This document shows positions 53,549 through 62,148 of a DNA stretch of 64,000 bases, one piece after another. The stretch spans positions 30,778 to 94,777 of the forward strand of contig CAYUIG010000007.1 in NCBI GenBank assembly GCA_964444685.1, written 5' to 3'. How positions within the stretch are numbered: position 1 is the first letter of the stretch; the number at the start of each line of letters is the position of its first letter. Below the pieces are notes generated by a model. That model did no database searches and had not been told where the DNA came from. It saw only the letters and a program-made list of their open reading frames with translations. Both the position numbers and the translations under genes were made by a program. The DNA comes from CAYUIG01 sp964444685 (GTDB lineage: Bacteria; Gemmatimonadota; Gemmatimonadetes; Longimicrobiales; RSA9).

Positions 53549-54900
53549 TGCGGTTCCGGCTGCCGCATCCGCTCGCACTGCTCGTCGCCGGCATCCTCAT
53601 CGCCGCGGCGCTGACCTGGATCGTTCCCGCAGGCGAGTACGATCGGCGCGAGGATGAAGCCACGGGCCGCACCGTCGTCGTTGCGGGCACGTACGAGCGC
53701 GTAGAGGCGGCGCCGGTCGGCCCGCTCGGCGCACTCCTCTCCGTGCCGCGCGGCGTCATCGACGCGGCCGACGTCATCGTGCTCGTGTTCCTCGTCGGCG
53801 GTGCGTTCGCCGTGGTGGACCGCACCGGCGCACTGCGCGCGGCGCTCGAGGGTCTCGTCAACCGGCTCGGCCGGCGCGAGGCACTCGCCATCCCGATCGC
53901 AGCGCTCGCGTTCGCGGCGGGCGGCGCACTCGAGAACATGCAGGAAGAAATCATCGCACTGATTCCTGCGCTGGTGCTGCTGACGCGCCGGCTCGGCTAC
54001 GATCCGCTCACGGCCGTGGCGATCAGTCTCGGCGCGGCGATGGTCGGATCCGCGTTCAGCCCGGTCAATCCGTTCCAGGTCGGCATCGCGCAGCGCATCT
54101 CGGACGTGCCGCTCTTCTCCGGCAGTCTGTTCCGAATCGTTTTCCTGCTGCTCGCACTCCTGGTCTGGATCCTCGGCGTATTCCGCCACGCGCGCCGCGT
54201 GCACGTTGCACCGGACGCGACCGTCACGTCGGCCGCGAGCGAAGAGATCGGACCGGGACGTACGCGTACCACCCTGATCATGACGATGGTGGCTGCCACC
54301 TTCGCGCTGTTCATCACCGGTCTGGTCCGATGGGGGTGGGGCTTCAACGAGCTGGGCGCCGTCTTCTTCGGCATGGGACTGCTCGCCGGTTTGATCGGCC
54401 GGCTCGGCGTGGACGGCACCGCGCACGCGTACGTCGACGGCTTCAAGGACATGGCGTTCGCGGGGATGCTCATCGGCTTCGCGCGCGCGATCTACGTCGT
54501 GCTCTCGGACGGCCGCATCATCGATTCGCTCGTGCACGGCCTCTTCACGCCGCTCGAGTCCCTGCCGGTCGGCCTCGCCGCGGTCGGCATGGTCCCCGTC
54601 CACGCGCTCATCCACGTGCCGGTCCCGAGCGTCAGCGGGCAGGCGGTGCTTACCATGCCGATCCTGATCCCGCTCTCGGACCTGCTCGGCCTTTCACGCC
54701 AGGTCACGATCCTGGCCTACCAGATGGGCGCCGGCCTGTGCGAGCTGCTCACCCCGACCAACGGCGCGCTGATGGCCGTGCTCGCCACGGCCGGTGTGCC
54801 ATATGATCGCTGGCTGCGCTTCGCCGTCCCGCTCTGGGCCCTGCTGACCGGGCTGGGCGTGGTCGCCATCCTGATCGCGGTCGCGATCGGGCTCGGATGA
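53548..54900 (+). CDS. YfcC-like amino acid / C4-dicarboxylate transporter
   Basis: A 450-residue protein with about twelve membrane helices. The N-terminus has LIAAALTWIVPAGEYDRRED, then VLVFLVGGAFAVVDRTGALR, NMQEEIIALIPALVLLTRRL and GSAFSPVNPFQVGIAQRIS, characteristic of the YfcC/DcuC group. The start ATG shares its A with the peptidase stop (TGATG). Close coupling to the secreted peptidase suggests uptake of amino acids or dipeptides released outside, which is inference. Confidence 0.83.
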   Translation: MRFRLPHPLALLVAGILIAAALTWIVPAGEYDRREDEATGRTVVVAGTYERVEAAPVGPLGALLSVPRGVIDAADVIVLVFLVGGAFAVVDRTGALRAALEGLVNRLGRREALAIPIAALAFAAGGALENMQEEIIALIPALVLLTRRLGYDPLTAVAISLGAAMVGSAFSPVNPFQVGIAQRISDVPLFSGSLFRIVFLLLALLVWILGVFRHARRVHVAPDATVTSAASEEIGPGRTRTTLIMTMVAATFALFITGLVRWGWGFNELGAVFFGMGLLAGLIGRLGVDGTAHAYVDGFKDMAFAGMLIGFARAIYVVLSDGRIIDSLVHGLFTPLESLPVGLAAVGMVPVHALIHVPVPSVSGQAVLTMPILIPLSDLLGLSRQVTILAYQMGAGLCELLTPTNGALMAVLATAGVPYDRWLRFAVPLWALLTGLGVVAILIAVAIGLG

Positions 54901-55439
54901 TTCATCGATTCCGGCCGGGTTCCACGTACATATTCCGACTCCCCGATTCGAACTCGCTGGTGATGTCGCGAGTCCCGGTCGACATCGCGATGGCGCTGTT
55001 CCTCGTCGCGGGGTTCAGCTCCGCGAGCGGTCCGCATGGCCCGCGCGCTACGGCGTCATCGGCACTCGCGCGCGCATGCGCTTTCCACGAGCCGCGATCC
55101 AGATCCTGCTCCCCCTGCCACCCGTCCCCGTTCCGCGACTGCAAGGCTGCAATGGCACGGTCCATCTGTGCCCTCGTGCTTCGAGAACACCGGCCGCGGA
55201 GCACACGCCTCCCTCGCGCACGACCGCGTCGGCTGCGCTCGTGCGCAGCCGCTGCCGGCTTGGATGCTGTTCCCGACTTCAGGGGATTCGGGCGCTGGGA
55301 CGCAGCTACGCCCGCTGGGACGGAACTTCGGCGTTCATCGCGACCATCCCGTGACCTGCGTGAGATGCGTCGCGACGGATTTCGCTCAGGGCAAGATCCG
55401 TGCTATCAACAATCCGGAACTGCACTTCGATGGCTGATG
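54901..55439. other. 539-nt region without a convincing gene
   Basis: Frames here are open for 100-190 codons because of GC bias, but their translations are rich in Arg, Ser and Pro and match no family I know. No tRNA cloverleaf closes; a ttcgaa word at ~54947 lacks a paired T-arm. A plus-strand segment ends with VTCVRCVATDF, but its start is poor. The block is otherwise free of repeats. It may be a decayed gene or promoter and leader DNA for an unseen transcript. Confidence 0.5.
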
Positions 55440-56504
55440 CTAATGCGCGTGACTACCCGTTCCGTGCATTGATGTCATCCCGGCGCCATGCTCGCCTGCG
55501 AGCGTGCGCGCCATGTCCTCGACGAATGCAGGATCCTGCCGATCGACACGCGGCCATGCAGCGCCGCGCTCCGGCAGGATCACACCGCCGAGCGTGCCCA
55601 TGCCGCCGTCCGGGATCACGTCACCCGTCGGATTGTCGTAGATCGCGGTGAGGCGATAGCGCTCGCCCGCGTGCAGCGGCAACCCGAGCCGCCAGAGGAA
55701 GAATGACTGCGGCATGCCCACGACGTGGCCGCGCGCATCACGGATCGGCGACGAGCGCCAGAGCAGCTTGCCGCGTGTGACGTTCTCGAAGCGCAGTTCC
55801 ACGGCGTGATCGTGCAGATGCCCTGCGACGGCGAGAATGCGGCCGCTCACGACCGGCACACCCTCCCAGCTCTGCTCGGAGCGGCCGGGCGGCAGATGGA
55901 ACGAGTGCGGGCCGACGGGCGGTGTGACGTCGACGTAGAACGGCTCGACCGACAGCGGCTTCAGCCACGTGTCCTCGCGCACCCACTTCATGCGCACGCG
56001 GAGGCGCACGCCCTCGTAGGCCTGGTCGGTCGGATTGTGGAACATCGTGCTGACGAGCAGCGAGTCGCCGCGCTCCATGCGGTAGCCGATGAGCCGCGGC
56101 ACCTTCACGTCGCCCGTCTCGGAGCCGGCGGCGCCGATGCGCTGCATGATGGGACTGAACAGCTCGCGGCGGCCGGGCGTCATGAGATTGATGTGATGCA
56201 GCACGCGGCGCGGGACGGGGCGTCCATGGCGGTCCACGAGCTCGAGTTCGTAGCCGCGCATCCAGCCGCCGATCGGAACGGCACCGACGCGCGGCGTAGG
56301 CTGCGCTACGCCGTCGTGCCCCGCGCCCTGCGGCAGGTCCACGGGGCCGACTTCCACCACCACTTCCCCGTCATCGGGATTCCACTGGATCCACGAAGCC
56401 CCCAGAGGCGCTGCGTTCGATCCCGCCTCCGCCGCCCGCGTGCATCCCGTCACCACGATCGCAAGACACGCGAGCCACCCCATCCGTGACACACACCCGA
56501 TCAC
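55440..56504 (-). CDS. Lipoprotein resembling PHM-like copper monooxygenase fold
   Basis: A 354-residue protein. The N-terminus MGWLACLAIVVTGC is a lipoprotein signal. Two His clusters resemble the copper sites of peptidylglycine alpha-hydroxylating monooxygenase: VLHHINLMTPG, and GHLHDHAVELRF about 130 residues later. The C-terminal tail is His- and Met-rich (GAGMTSMHGTGSHAH). The family assignment is moderate and a hydroxylase activity is inference. GTG 56504 is preferred because GGAGGG lies seven bases upstream; ATG 56519 would add five residues. Confidence 0.6.
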   Translation of the reverse strand: MIGCVSRMGWLACLAIVVTGCTRAAEAGSNAAPLGASWIQWNPDDGEVVVEVGPVDLPQGAGHDGVAQPTPRVGAVPIGGWMRGYELELVDRHGRPVPRRVLHHINLMTPGRRELFSPIMQRIGAAGSETGDVKVPRLIGYRMERGDSLLVSTMFHNPTDQAYEGVRLRVRMKWVREDTWLKPLSVEPFYVDVTPPVGPHSFHLPPGRSEQSWEGVPVVSGRILAVAGHLHDHAVELRFENVTRGKLLWRSSPIRDARGHVVGMPQSFFLWRLGLPLHAGERYRLTAIYDNPTGDVIPDGGMGTLGGVILPERGAAWPRVDRQDPAFVEDMARTLAGEHGAGMTSMHGTGSHAH

Positions 56505-56554
56505 GGTCCCACCCTCCATCCGACGGTTGTTACTCTGTTCCTCTCAGTCGCCGA

Positions 56555-57835
56555 TCAACGAACACGCCGCGTGCGCCGGCGCAGGAAGTCCCGCATGACG
56601 TACTGACCGAGTGTCATCGTCGTCGTAAAGTATGCCTTCCCGCGCGCCATTTCACATACCTTCGCCACGAAGCGCACGAGCGCGGCATCGCGCGCCAGCA
56701 TGAAGGTATTGATGAGAATGCCGGCCTTCCTGCACGCGGCCACCTCGCCCAGCGTTTCGCGTACCACCCGCGGGTCCAGCCCCGCAGGGTTCTTGTACAC
56801 GCGTCCATCATCCAGTGTGATCGCGGATGGCTTGCCGTCCGTGATCATGACGATCTGGCGCATGTCCTTCTTCTGCGCGAGCAGGAGCCGGCGCGCCACC
56901 TTCAATCCCTCGGCCGTATTCGTGTGGTACGGTCCCACCTTCGCACGCGCCAGCTCCGCCAGCGGAATCTCCTGTGCGCGGTCGCCGAACGTCACCACGC
57001 GGAGCGTGTCGCCAGGGTACTGCGTACGAATGAGGTGCGCCAGCGCGAGCGCCACCTTCTTCGCCGGCGTGAACCGATCCTCGCCGTACAGAATCATGCT
57101 GTGCGAGATGTCGAGCATCAGCACGGTCGCGCACGAGCTACGGTACTCCGCCTGGTGCACCATCAGGTCGCCGTAGTCCAGCTCCAGCGGAACCCCGAGT
57201 CCGCCGCGCGCGAGCGCGTTCGTCAGCGTCGCGGGGATGTCGAGGTTCATCGTGTCTCCGAACTCGTACGGCCGCGACGCGCCGCCGGATTCGATGCCCG
57301 TGGCCAGATGAGGCGTGTCGTGGCTTCCGAGCGAGGACTTCCCCATCGCGCCGAGCAGATGCCGGAGCGTGCGGAACCCGAGGAAGTCCATGCCCTTCTG
57401 CGTCAGGTTGAACTCGACCTGCTGCGCGGCCTCCCGTCCTTCGTCCGCGCGCCCGCCCATGGCGGTGTAGCCGGCGGGCATCTGGGGCGCCTGCTTCAGG
57501 TCGATGTACCCTTCCTCCACGAGTTTCTGCACGAGCTGGTCGAGCAGCTCCGCGAGCGCGCGCTGTGCATCTTCGCTCGACTGGCCCTCGCCACGCAGCT
57601 CCGCTAGCATCTCCGGCGTGAGCTGGCCGCTGTCGATCAGCGCCTGGATCAGCGCCTGCTTCAGCGACTCGAGCGATTGGTCATCCTCATCACCCGACCA
57701 GCCCCACCACGGATGGTAGTGCGGGCCCCCTTCGAAACCGCTCTGGAGGAGGAAGTCGGCCAGCTGCTCGAGCAGTGCCTCGACGTTCAGCGCGTCGAGC
57801 AGTGAGCCGGAGTATTTCTGGTAGGTGAACCGCAT
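56555..57835 (-). CDS. VWA-domain protein (CoxE/BatA-like)
   Basis: A 426-residue protein. The C-terminal half is a von Willebrand A domain: TVLMLDISHSMILYGEDRFT (MIDAS DXSXS), then PGDTLRVVTFGDRAQEI and RQIVMITDGKPSAIT. The N-terminal half is helical with acidic stretches. Proteins like this usually work with a MoxR-type AAA ATPase, which is not in the window. ATG 57835 lies opposite the mutY start, and the two start codons overlap head-to-head. No signal peptide. Confidence 0.82.
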   Translation of the reverse strand: MRFTYQKYSGSLLDALNVEALLEQLADFLLQSGFEGGPHYHPWWGWSGDEDDQSLESLKQALIQALIDSGQLTPEMLAELRGEGQSSEDAQRALAELLDQLVQKLVEEGYIDLKQAPQMPAGYTAMGGRADEGREAAQQVEFNLTQKGMDFLGFRTLRHLLGAMGKSSLGSHDTPHLATGIESGGASRPYEFGDTMNLDIPATLTNALARGGLGVPLELDYGDLMVHQAEYRSSCATVLMLDISHSMILYGEDRFTPAKKVALALAHLIRTQYPGDTLRVVTFGDRAQEIPLAELARAKVGPYHTNTAEGLKVARRLLLAQKKDMRQIVMITDGKPSAITLDDGRVYKNPAGLDPRVVRETLGEVAACRKAGILINTFMLARDAALVRFVAKVCEMARGKAYFTTTMTLGQYVMRDFLRRRTRRVR

Positions 57836-58901
57836 GCCGGATTCGATCCCCGAAAAAGGGGCTGCTGCCGCCCTGCTCGCATGGTACCGCGCCGAAAAAC
57901 GCGACCTGCCCTGGCGCGCGACGCGGGATCCGTACCTCATCTGGATCTCGGAGGCGATGCTCCAGCAGACGCGCGTCGAAACCGTGGTACCCTATTACGA
58001 GCGCTGGGTGGCGCGGTTCCCGAACGTCGCTGCACTCGCCGACGCGTCCGAGGATGACGTCCTCGGCATGTGGGAAGGGTTGGGCTACTACCACCGCGTC
58101 CGCAACCTCCGGAACGCCGCCCTGCTCGTGCGCGAACGTCACGGCGGATGCGTCCCGTCCGACCCCGCGGCCTTGCGCGCCCTTCCCGGTATCGGTGACT
58201 ACACCGCCGCCGCAATCGCCAGCATTGCGTTCGATGCGCCCGCACCCGCGATCGATGGCAACGCCCGCCGCGTGCTCTGCCGCGTCTTCGACATCGCGCG
58301 CCCAGCCCCCGCGCGCCTGCGCGCGGCCGCGGCCTCATGGTTTCCCGCGCGCGCTGCCGGTGACTTCAACCAGGCGGTCATGGAGCTCGGCGCCCGCATC
58401 TGCACGCCCACTCCGCGCTGCGAGGCCTGCCCGCTCCATGACCAATGCCGCGCCCGCGCGCGCGGGACGGTTCATCGGCGTCCGCCGCCCGCACGGCGTC
58501 GTGCGACGCCACACTTCGACGTCGCCTGCGCCATCCTCCTCGATCCCGATGGCCGCATACTCCTGACCCGGCGACCTGGCACCGGCCTGCTCGCCGGCAT
58601 GTGGGAACTTCCCGGCCTTGAGACCACGCCGGCCGGTGCCGCCGCGGCCGCGCGCCGGCTGGCGGCGATGTTCGCAGGGATGCCACTGCCGCGCTCCCGC
58701 CGCCTGGAACCGGTCCCGCATGTATTCTCCCACAAGAGAATCACCTATCACCCGTTCCTGTTCCGGCTGGACCGCCCGCGACGGGGACGTTCGGATACGA
58801 TGGAATGGGCCGGTCCGGCCCGGCGGGCCCGCCTCGCCCTGCCCGCGGCGCAGCGCAGGATCCTTCACAACCTTGATACGAACGGCGCCAGCGGCATATA
58901 A
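57834..58901 (+). CDS. mutY: A/G-specific adenine DNA glycosylase MutY
   Basis: A 355-residue protein. Catalytic Glu is in WISEAMLQQTRVETVVPYY; GMWEGLGYYHRVRNL, the helix-hairpin-helix LPGIGDYTAAAIAS and catalytic Asp in PAIDGNARRVLCRV follow. The [4Fe-4S] Cys set is CTPTPRCEACPLHDQC, with five rather than the usual six residues between the first two Cys. A C-terminal NUDIX-like domain (VACAILLDPDGRILLTRRPG) recognises 8-oxoG. It removes A opposite 8-oxoguanine. ATG 57834 has TAGGTG upstream, which lies inside the divergent VWA gene. Confidence 0.94.
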   Translation: MPDSIPEKGAAAALLAWYRAEKRDLPWRATRDPYLIWISEAMLQQTRVETVVPYYERWVARFPNVAALADASEDDVLGMWEGLGYYHRVRNLRNAALLVRERHGGCVPSDPAALRALPGIGDYTAAAIASIAFDAPAPAIDGNARRVLCRVFDIARPAPARLRAAAASWFPARAAGDFNQAVMELGARICTPTPRCEACPLHDQCRARARGTVHRRPPPARRRATPHFDVACAILLDPDGRILLTRRPGTGLLAGMWELPGLETTPAGAAAAARRLAAMFAGMPLPRSRRLEPVPHVFSHKRITYHPFLFRLDRPRRGRSDTMEWAGPARRARLALPAAQRRILHNLDTNGASGI

Positions 58902-58991
58902 TCTGCCTTCCCGCCGCATCTGACGCCGGTTGCGTGCGGTGATGCCGCCGCCGGCATCCCGACACCTTGCGTCCCGACACCCGAAAGAGCC

Positions 58992-59798
58992 ATGGCAGAA
59001 TCCGAGCTCGCGGCCCAGGAGCACGTCACCACGACGGCCTCCGAAGGCAAGTACGTCTACTGCGTCATCCAGAGCCAGGACGAGCGCGACTTCGGGCCCA
59101 TAGGCATCGGGCAGTCGGGCAGCCGGGTCTATACGGTCCACTATCACGACCTGGCTGCGGTCGTCAGCGACACGCCCATCCGCATCTACGACCCGACGCG
59201 CGAGAACGTCCTCGCCCACGAGCTCGTCAACGAGACCGTGATGCGTGACTTCACCGTGATCCCGATGTCCTTCGGCACGATCTTCCGCACGAAGGAGGAC
59301 ATCCTCGAGCTGCTCCGCTCCACGCGCGACGCCTTCGACGACGTGCTGCGGAAGATGAAGGACAAGATCGAGTTCGGTTTGAAGGTCTTCTGGGACCGCG
59401 ACGAGGTCGTGCGCCGGATCGAGGAGAACGACGAGGACATCCACCGGCTGAAGAGCGAGATCACGGCGAACGCGCAGAGCTCGACCTACTTCGCGCGCGT
59501 TCAGCTCGGCCGCCTGATCGAGGCCGCGGTCGAGGGGGCCGCCGCGCAGTACGCCCACGACATCCACGAGTCCCTCAAGCGCGTGGCCGTGGCCAGCCGC
59601 TCGAACAAACCGATCGGCGACCGGATGATGATGAACTCCGCCTACCTGGTCGAACGCGCGCGCGAGCAGGAATTCGACGAGGCGGTGAAGTCCCTCAGCC
59701 ACCGCTACGAAGGGCTGCTTTCCTTCACGTACACCGGGCCCTGGCCGCCCTACAACTTCGTGAACATCAAACTGCGCCTCGAGCGCGCGGACACCTGA
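58992..59798 (+). CDS. gvpF: Gas vesicle protein GvpF/GvpL, first copy
   Basis: A 268-residue protein. The family pattern is clear: SEGKYVYCVIQSQDERDFGP at the N-terminus, the charged helical middle (VLRKMKDKIEFGLKVFWDRD) and the final PWPPYNFVNIKLRLERADT, ending in the GPWPPYNF motif. GvpF/GvpL proteins bind GvpA and help early assembly. It is the first gene of the operon; the 90 nt before it (58902-58991) contain a short hairpin gatgcc/ggcatc and an AAAGAG before the ATG. It is the longest of the three GvpF/L copies here. Confidence 0.93.
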   Translation: MAESELAAQEHVTTTASEGKYVYCVIQSQDERDFGPIGIGQSGSRVYTVHYHDLAAVVSDTPIRIYDPTRENVLAHELVNETVMRDFTVIPMSFGTIFRTKEDILELLRSTRDAFDDVLRKMKDKIEFGLKVFWDRDEVVRRIEENDEDIHRLKSEITANAQSSTYFARVQLGRLIEAAVEGAAAQYAHDIHESLKRVAVASRSNKPIGDRMMMNSAYLVERAREQEFDEAVKSLSHRYEGLLSFTYTGPWPPYNFVNIKLRLERADT

Positions 59799-59802
59799 TC
59801 GC

Positions 59803-60108
59803 ATGGGGCTCCTCAAGCACCTGCTCTTCTGGCCCGTCACCGGACCGATGTTTCTGGCCCGGTTCTCGCTCGACAAGGTCGAGGGCGTGGTGCGCGACGA
59901 GCTCACCGACGACACGCCGATCAAGGCCGAACTCATGGAACTCCAGCTCGCCCTCGAGCTCGGCGACATCGATGATGCCGAGTACGTCCGCCGCGAGGCG
60001 GAGCTGATGCTGCGCCTGCGCGAGGTGCGCGAGTGGCGCGAGCGGTTCGACATGCCCGTGTCCGGCGGGCCCGTGCGTGTGAGCCGCGACGATTCAGCCG
60101 ACGACTGA
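59803..60108 (+). CDS. gvpG: Gas vesicle protein GvpG
   Basis: A 101-residue protein. The N-terminal GLLKHLLFWPVTGPMFLARF is hydrophobic; the C-terminal half is charged and helical (KAELMELQLALELGDIDDAE, REAELMLRLREVREW). This is the GvpG layout, and the family normally sits between GvpF and the next assembly protein. It starts 4 nt after the gvpF stop. Gas vesicle GvpG proteins help GvpF/L function; the exact action is not known. Confidence 0.9.
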   Translation: MGLLKHLLFWPVTGPMFLARFSLDKVEGVVRDELTDDTPIKAELMELQLALELGDIDDAEYVRREAELMLRLREVREWRERFDMPVSGGPVRVSRDDSADD

Positions 60109-60199
60109 CGCGAAGCTCCTTGACTTCGACAGCCCCGCGCTCGCGACGCGGACGGGCCGCCGCGACCACCTTTTTCGTGAACGGCTGGGAGGTGCTGCC

Positions 60200-60988
60200 G
60201 TGGGCAGCCTGATCTACCTGTACGGATTCACCGGCGCCGATGCGCCCGCTCCGCCCGCCACGCTGCACGGGCTCGCGGATGGCGCGGTGTCGTTTCTCGA
60301 CGCCAACGGCGTGCGTGCCGTGATCGGCCGCGTACCCGCGGCGGAGTATGCCGCGGGCGCGATCGACGAGCGGCTCGGCGATATCCGCTGGGTCGGCGAG
60401 CAGGGTGTGGCGCACGAGCGCGTGGTCGCATGGTTCGTGGACCACGCCACCATCGTTCCCGCACCGCTGCTGACCCTGTACTCGGGCGAGGCCGCACTGC
60501 ACGACGTGATGCGCGAGCGCGCGGATGAACTGCGCGCGCAGCTCCGTTCACTCGAAGGCGTGCGCGAGTGGGACCTGAAGATCACCTGGGAGCCTGCGGC
60601 CGCGCAGGACGCGGCGGCGGAGTTGTCGCCCGAGATCCGTGCGCTCGATGAACGGATTGCCGCGGCCGCACCGGGCGCTGCGTACCTGCTTTCACGCAAG
60701 CGTGCCGAGCTCGCGCACGAGCATGCGAACGCCGGCTGCCGCGAGCGCGCGGAGGCGCTGTTCGACGCGCTGTCCACGCGCGCCCGTGCCACCGAGCGGC
60801 TGCCGGTGCCGAAGTCGGCCGATGACCTGCCCGTGCTGCTGTATGCGGCGCTGCTCGTTCCGCGCGAGGACGAGGTGGCGTTCGTAGCGGACCTCGAGGC
60901 GCGCAGGCCCGAGCTCCAGCGCATCGGCATGGACGCGCTGCTGTCGGGCCCGTGGGCGGCCTACCGCTTCGTGGGAGAGCCCGCGTGA
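60200..60988 (+). CDS. gvpL: Gas vesicle protein GvpL/GvpF, second copy
   Basis: A 262-residue protein with the GvpF/L N-terminus LIYLYGFTGADAP, a long helical middle and the final LSGPWAAYRFVGEPA, where the third-copy ending WPPWTF is replaced by WAAYRF. GTG 60200 is supported by GGGAGGTG six bases upstream. An unusual 91-nt gap separates it from gvpG. It overlaps the next gvp gene by 4 nt (GTGA). Diverged from the first copy, so it may have a distinct partner. Confidence 0.88.
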   Translation: MGSLIYLYGFTGADAPAPPATLHGLADGAVSFLDANGVRAVIGRVPAAEYAAGAIDERLGDIRWVGEQGVAHERVVAWFVDHATIVPAPLLTLYSGEAALHDVMRERADELRAQLRSLEGVREWDLKITWEPAAAQDAAAELSPEIRALDERIAAAAPGAAYLLSRKRAELAHEHANAGCRERAEALFDALSTRARATERLPVPKSADDLPVLLYAALLVPREDEVAFVADLEARRPELQRIGMDALLSGPWAAYRFVGEPA

Positions 60989-61191
60989 CGCGTCCCTCTC
61001 CCGACATCGGCCTTGCGGAGCTGGTGAACCGCGTGCTGGACCGCGGCGCCGTGATCAACGGCGAGGTGCTGATCAGCGTGGCGAACGTGGATCTCATCTA
61101 TCTCGGGCTCCGCGTCGTCGTTTCGTCGGCCGAGACCGCACAGCGCAAGCGTACGGCGCTGTCGCTGCCCGTGCCGCGCGAGGTGCCGTGA
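60985..61191 (+). CDS. Small GvpA-related protein (GvpS/GvpM-like)
   Basis: A 68-residue protein with the core of the GvpA/J/M/S family: GLAELVNRVLDRGAVINGEV followed by LISVANVDLIYLGLRVVVSS. It is shorter than GvpJ and has an unremarkable basic C-terminus. The lack of the KGIVIDA form of GvpA argues for the minor GvpS/GvpM-type members, which seed or regulate assembly. GTG 60985 overlaps the previous stop (GTGA), and its own stop overlaps the next start. Confidence 0.85.
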   Translation: MTRPSPDIGLAELVNRVLDRGAVINGEVLISVANVDLIYLGLRVVVSSAETAQRKRTALSLPVPREVP

Positions 61192-61838
61192 TGCTGGCGT
61201 GGGCCTACTGCGTCGTGCCGCGCGACCATCGCCCGCCGGAAGGGCTCACGGGCATCGATGGTGCGCCTGTGCGCATGCTCGCCGCACGGGGACTCGGCCT
61301 CTGGGCGTCGCCGCTGTCCGGGCCGCCCGAAGCATCGATCGAACGCGTGCGCGCACATCACGACGTGGTCGCTGCGGCCGGAACCGAGACGTTCACGCCG
61401 CTGCCGCTCCGCTTCGGCCAGTGCGCGCGTCCGTCGGAGCTGCGCAGGCGACTCGTGGAGAACGCGAGCGAGTGGCGCGCGCGCATGGAAGAGCTGTCCG
61501 GTACCGTCGAGTTCGCCCTGGTGCTCGTGGGAACGCCCGCGCCCGAAACCGCGGCGGCGACGAGTGGACGGGAGTACCTGCAACGGCTGAGTGAACAGAA
61601 CCGGCCGGACGCGCAAGCGGAGGCCGCACTCGCCGGGCTGCGCAGGCAGGTGGACGGGCTCGCGTTGCGCGAGTCGGTGGTGCCCGTCCCCCGACGCACC
61701 GGCTCGGCGCGCGTGGCGCACCTCGTGCACCGCGACCGCGCCGACGACTATCGCGCGCGCGTACAGTCGTGGATCGCGTCGCTGGAAGGCGATGCCGTAC
61801 TGGAGGGACCATGGCCGCCATGGACGTTCGCGGCGTGA
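61191..61838 (+). CDS. Gas vesicle protein GvpL/GvpF, third copy
   Basis: A 215-residue protein. The N-terminus LAWAYCVVPRDHRPPEGLTG matches the start of the GvpF/L family, with a middle FTPLPLRFGQCARPSELRRR and the final LEGPWPPWTFAA. ATG 61191 is chosen because a GAGGTG lies five bases upstream; GTG 61188 would add one residue. It overlaps gvpK by 28 nt. Three GvpF/L copies in one operon is more than the usual one or two. Confidence 0.87.
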   Translation: MLAWAYCVVPRDHRPPEGLTGIDGAPVRMLAARGLGLWASPLSGPPEASIERVRAHHDVVAAAGTETFTPLPLRFGQCARPSELRRRLVENASEWRARMEELSGTVEFALVLVGTPAPETAAATSGREYLQRLSEQNRPDAQAEAALAGLRRQVDGLALRESVVPVPRRTGSARVAHLVHRDRADDYRARVQSWIASLEGDAVLEGPWPPWTFAA

Positions 61839-62137
61839 GCGACGCGTCGCTCAGCGAGATCGCGCCCGCGCTGCCCGAACGGCTGGACGCGAACGCCGAG
61901 GACATCGAGTCCGGCCTCGGCCGGCTCGTGCTCACGCTCGTCGAGTTCCTGCGGCGCGTGCTCGAGCATCAGGCCGTGCGGCGCATGGAAGGTGAATCGC
62001 TGACCGATGAGGAGATCGAGAGGCTCGGGCTCGCACTGATGCGGCTCGAGGAGAAGATGCAGGAGCTGAAACAGGCATTCGGCCTCGGCGACGAGGACCT
62101 CAACATCGACCTCGGGCCGCTCGGGCGGCTCATCTAG
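61811..62137 (+). CDS. gvpK: Gas vesicle protein GvpK
   Basis: A 108-residue protein. The GvpK pattern is RLDANAEDIESGLGRLVLTL, then VEFLRRVLEHQAVRRMEGES and LTDEEIERLGLALMRLEEKM. GvpK is a small assembly protein, needed in most gas vesicle operons. ATG 61811 is preceded by CTGGAGGGACC. Its stop is followed by AGGAGG for gvpJ. Confidence 0.92.
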   Translation: MAAMDVRGVSDASLSEIAPALPERLDANAEDIESGLGRLVLTLVEFLRRVLEHQAVRRMEGESLTDEEIERLGLALMRLEEKMQELKQAFGLGDEDLNIDLGPLGRLI

Positions 62138-62148
62138 GAGGACGTTCC

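Noticed and set aside
54901..55439. tRNA gene or small protein gene in the gap after the YfcC-like transporter
   Set aside because: The ttcgaa word lacks a pairing T-arm and acceptor stem, and open frames on both strands have unnatural composition and poor starts.
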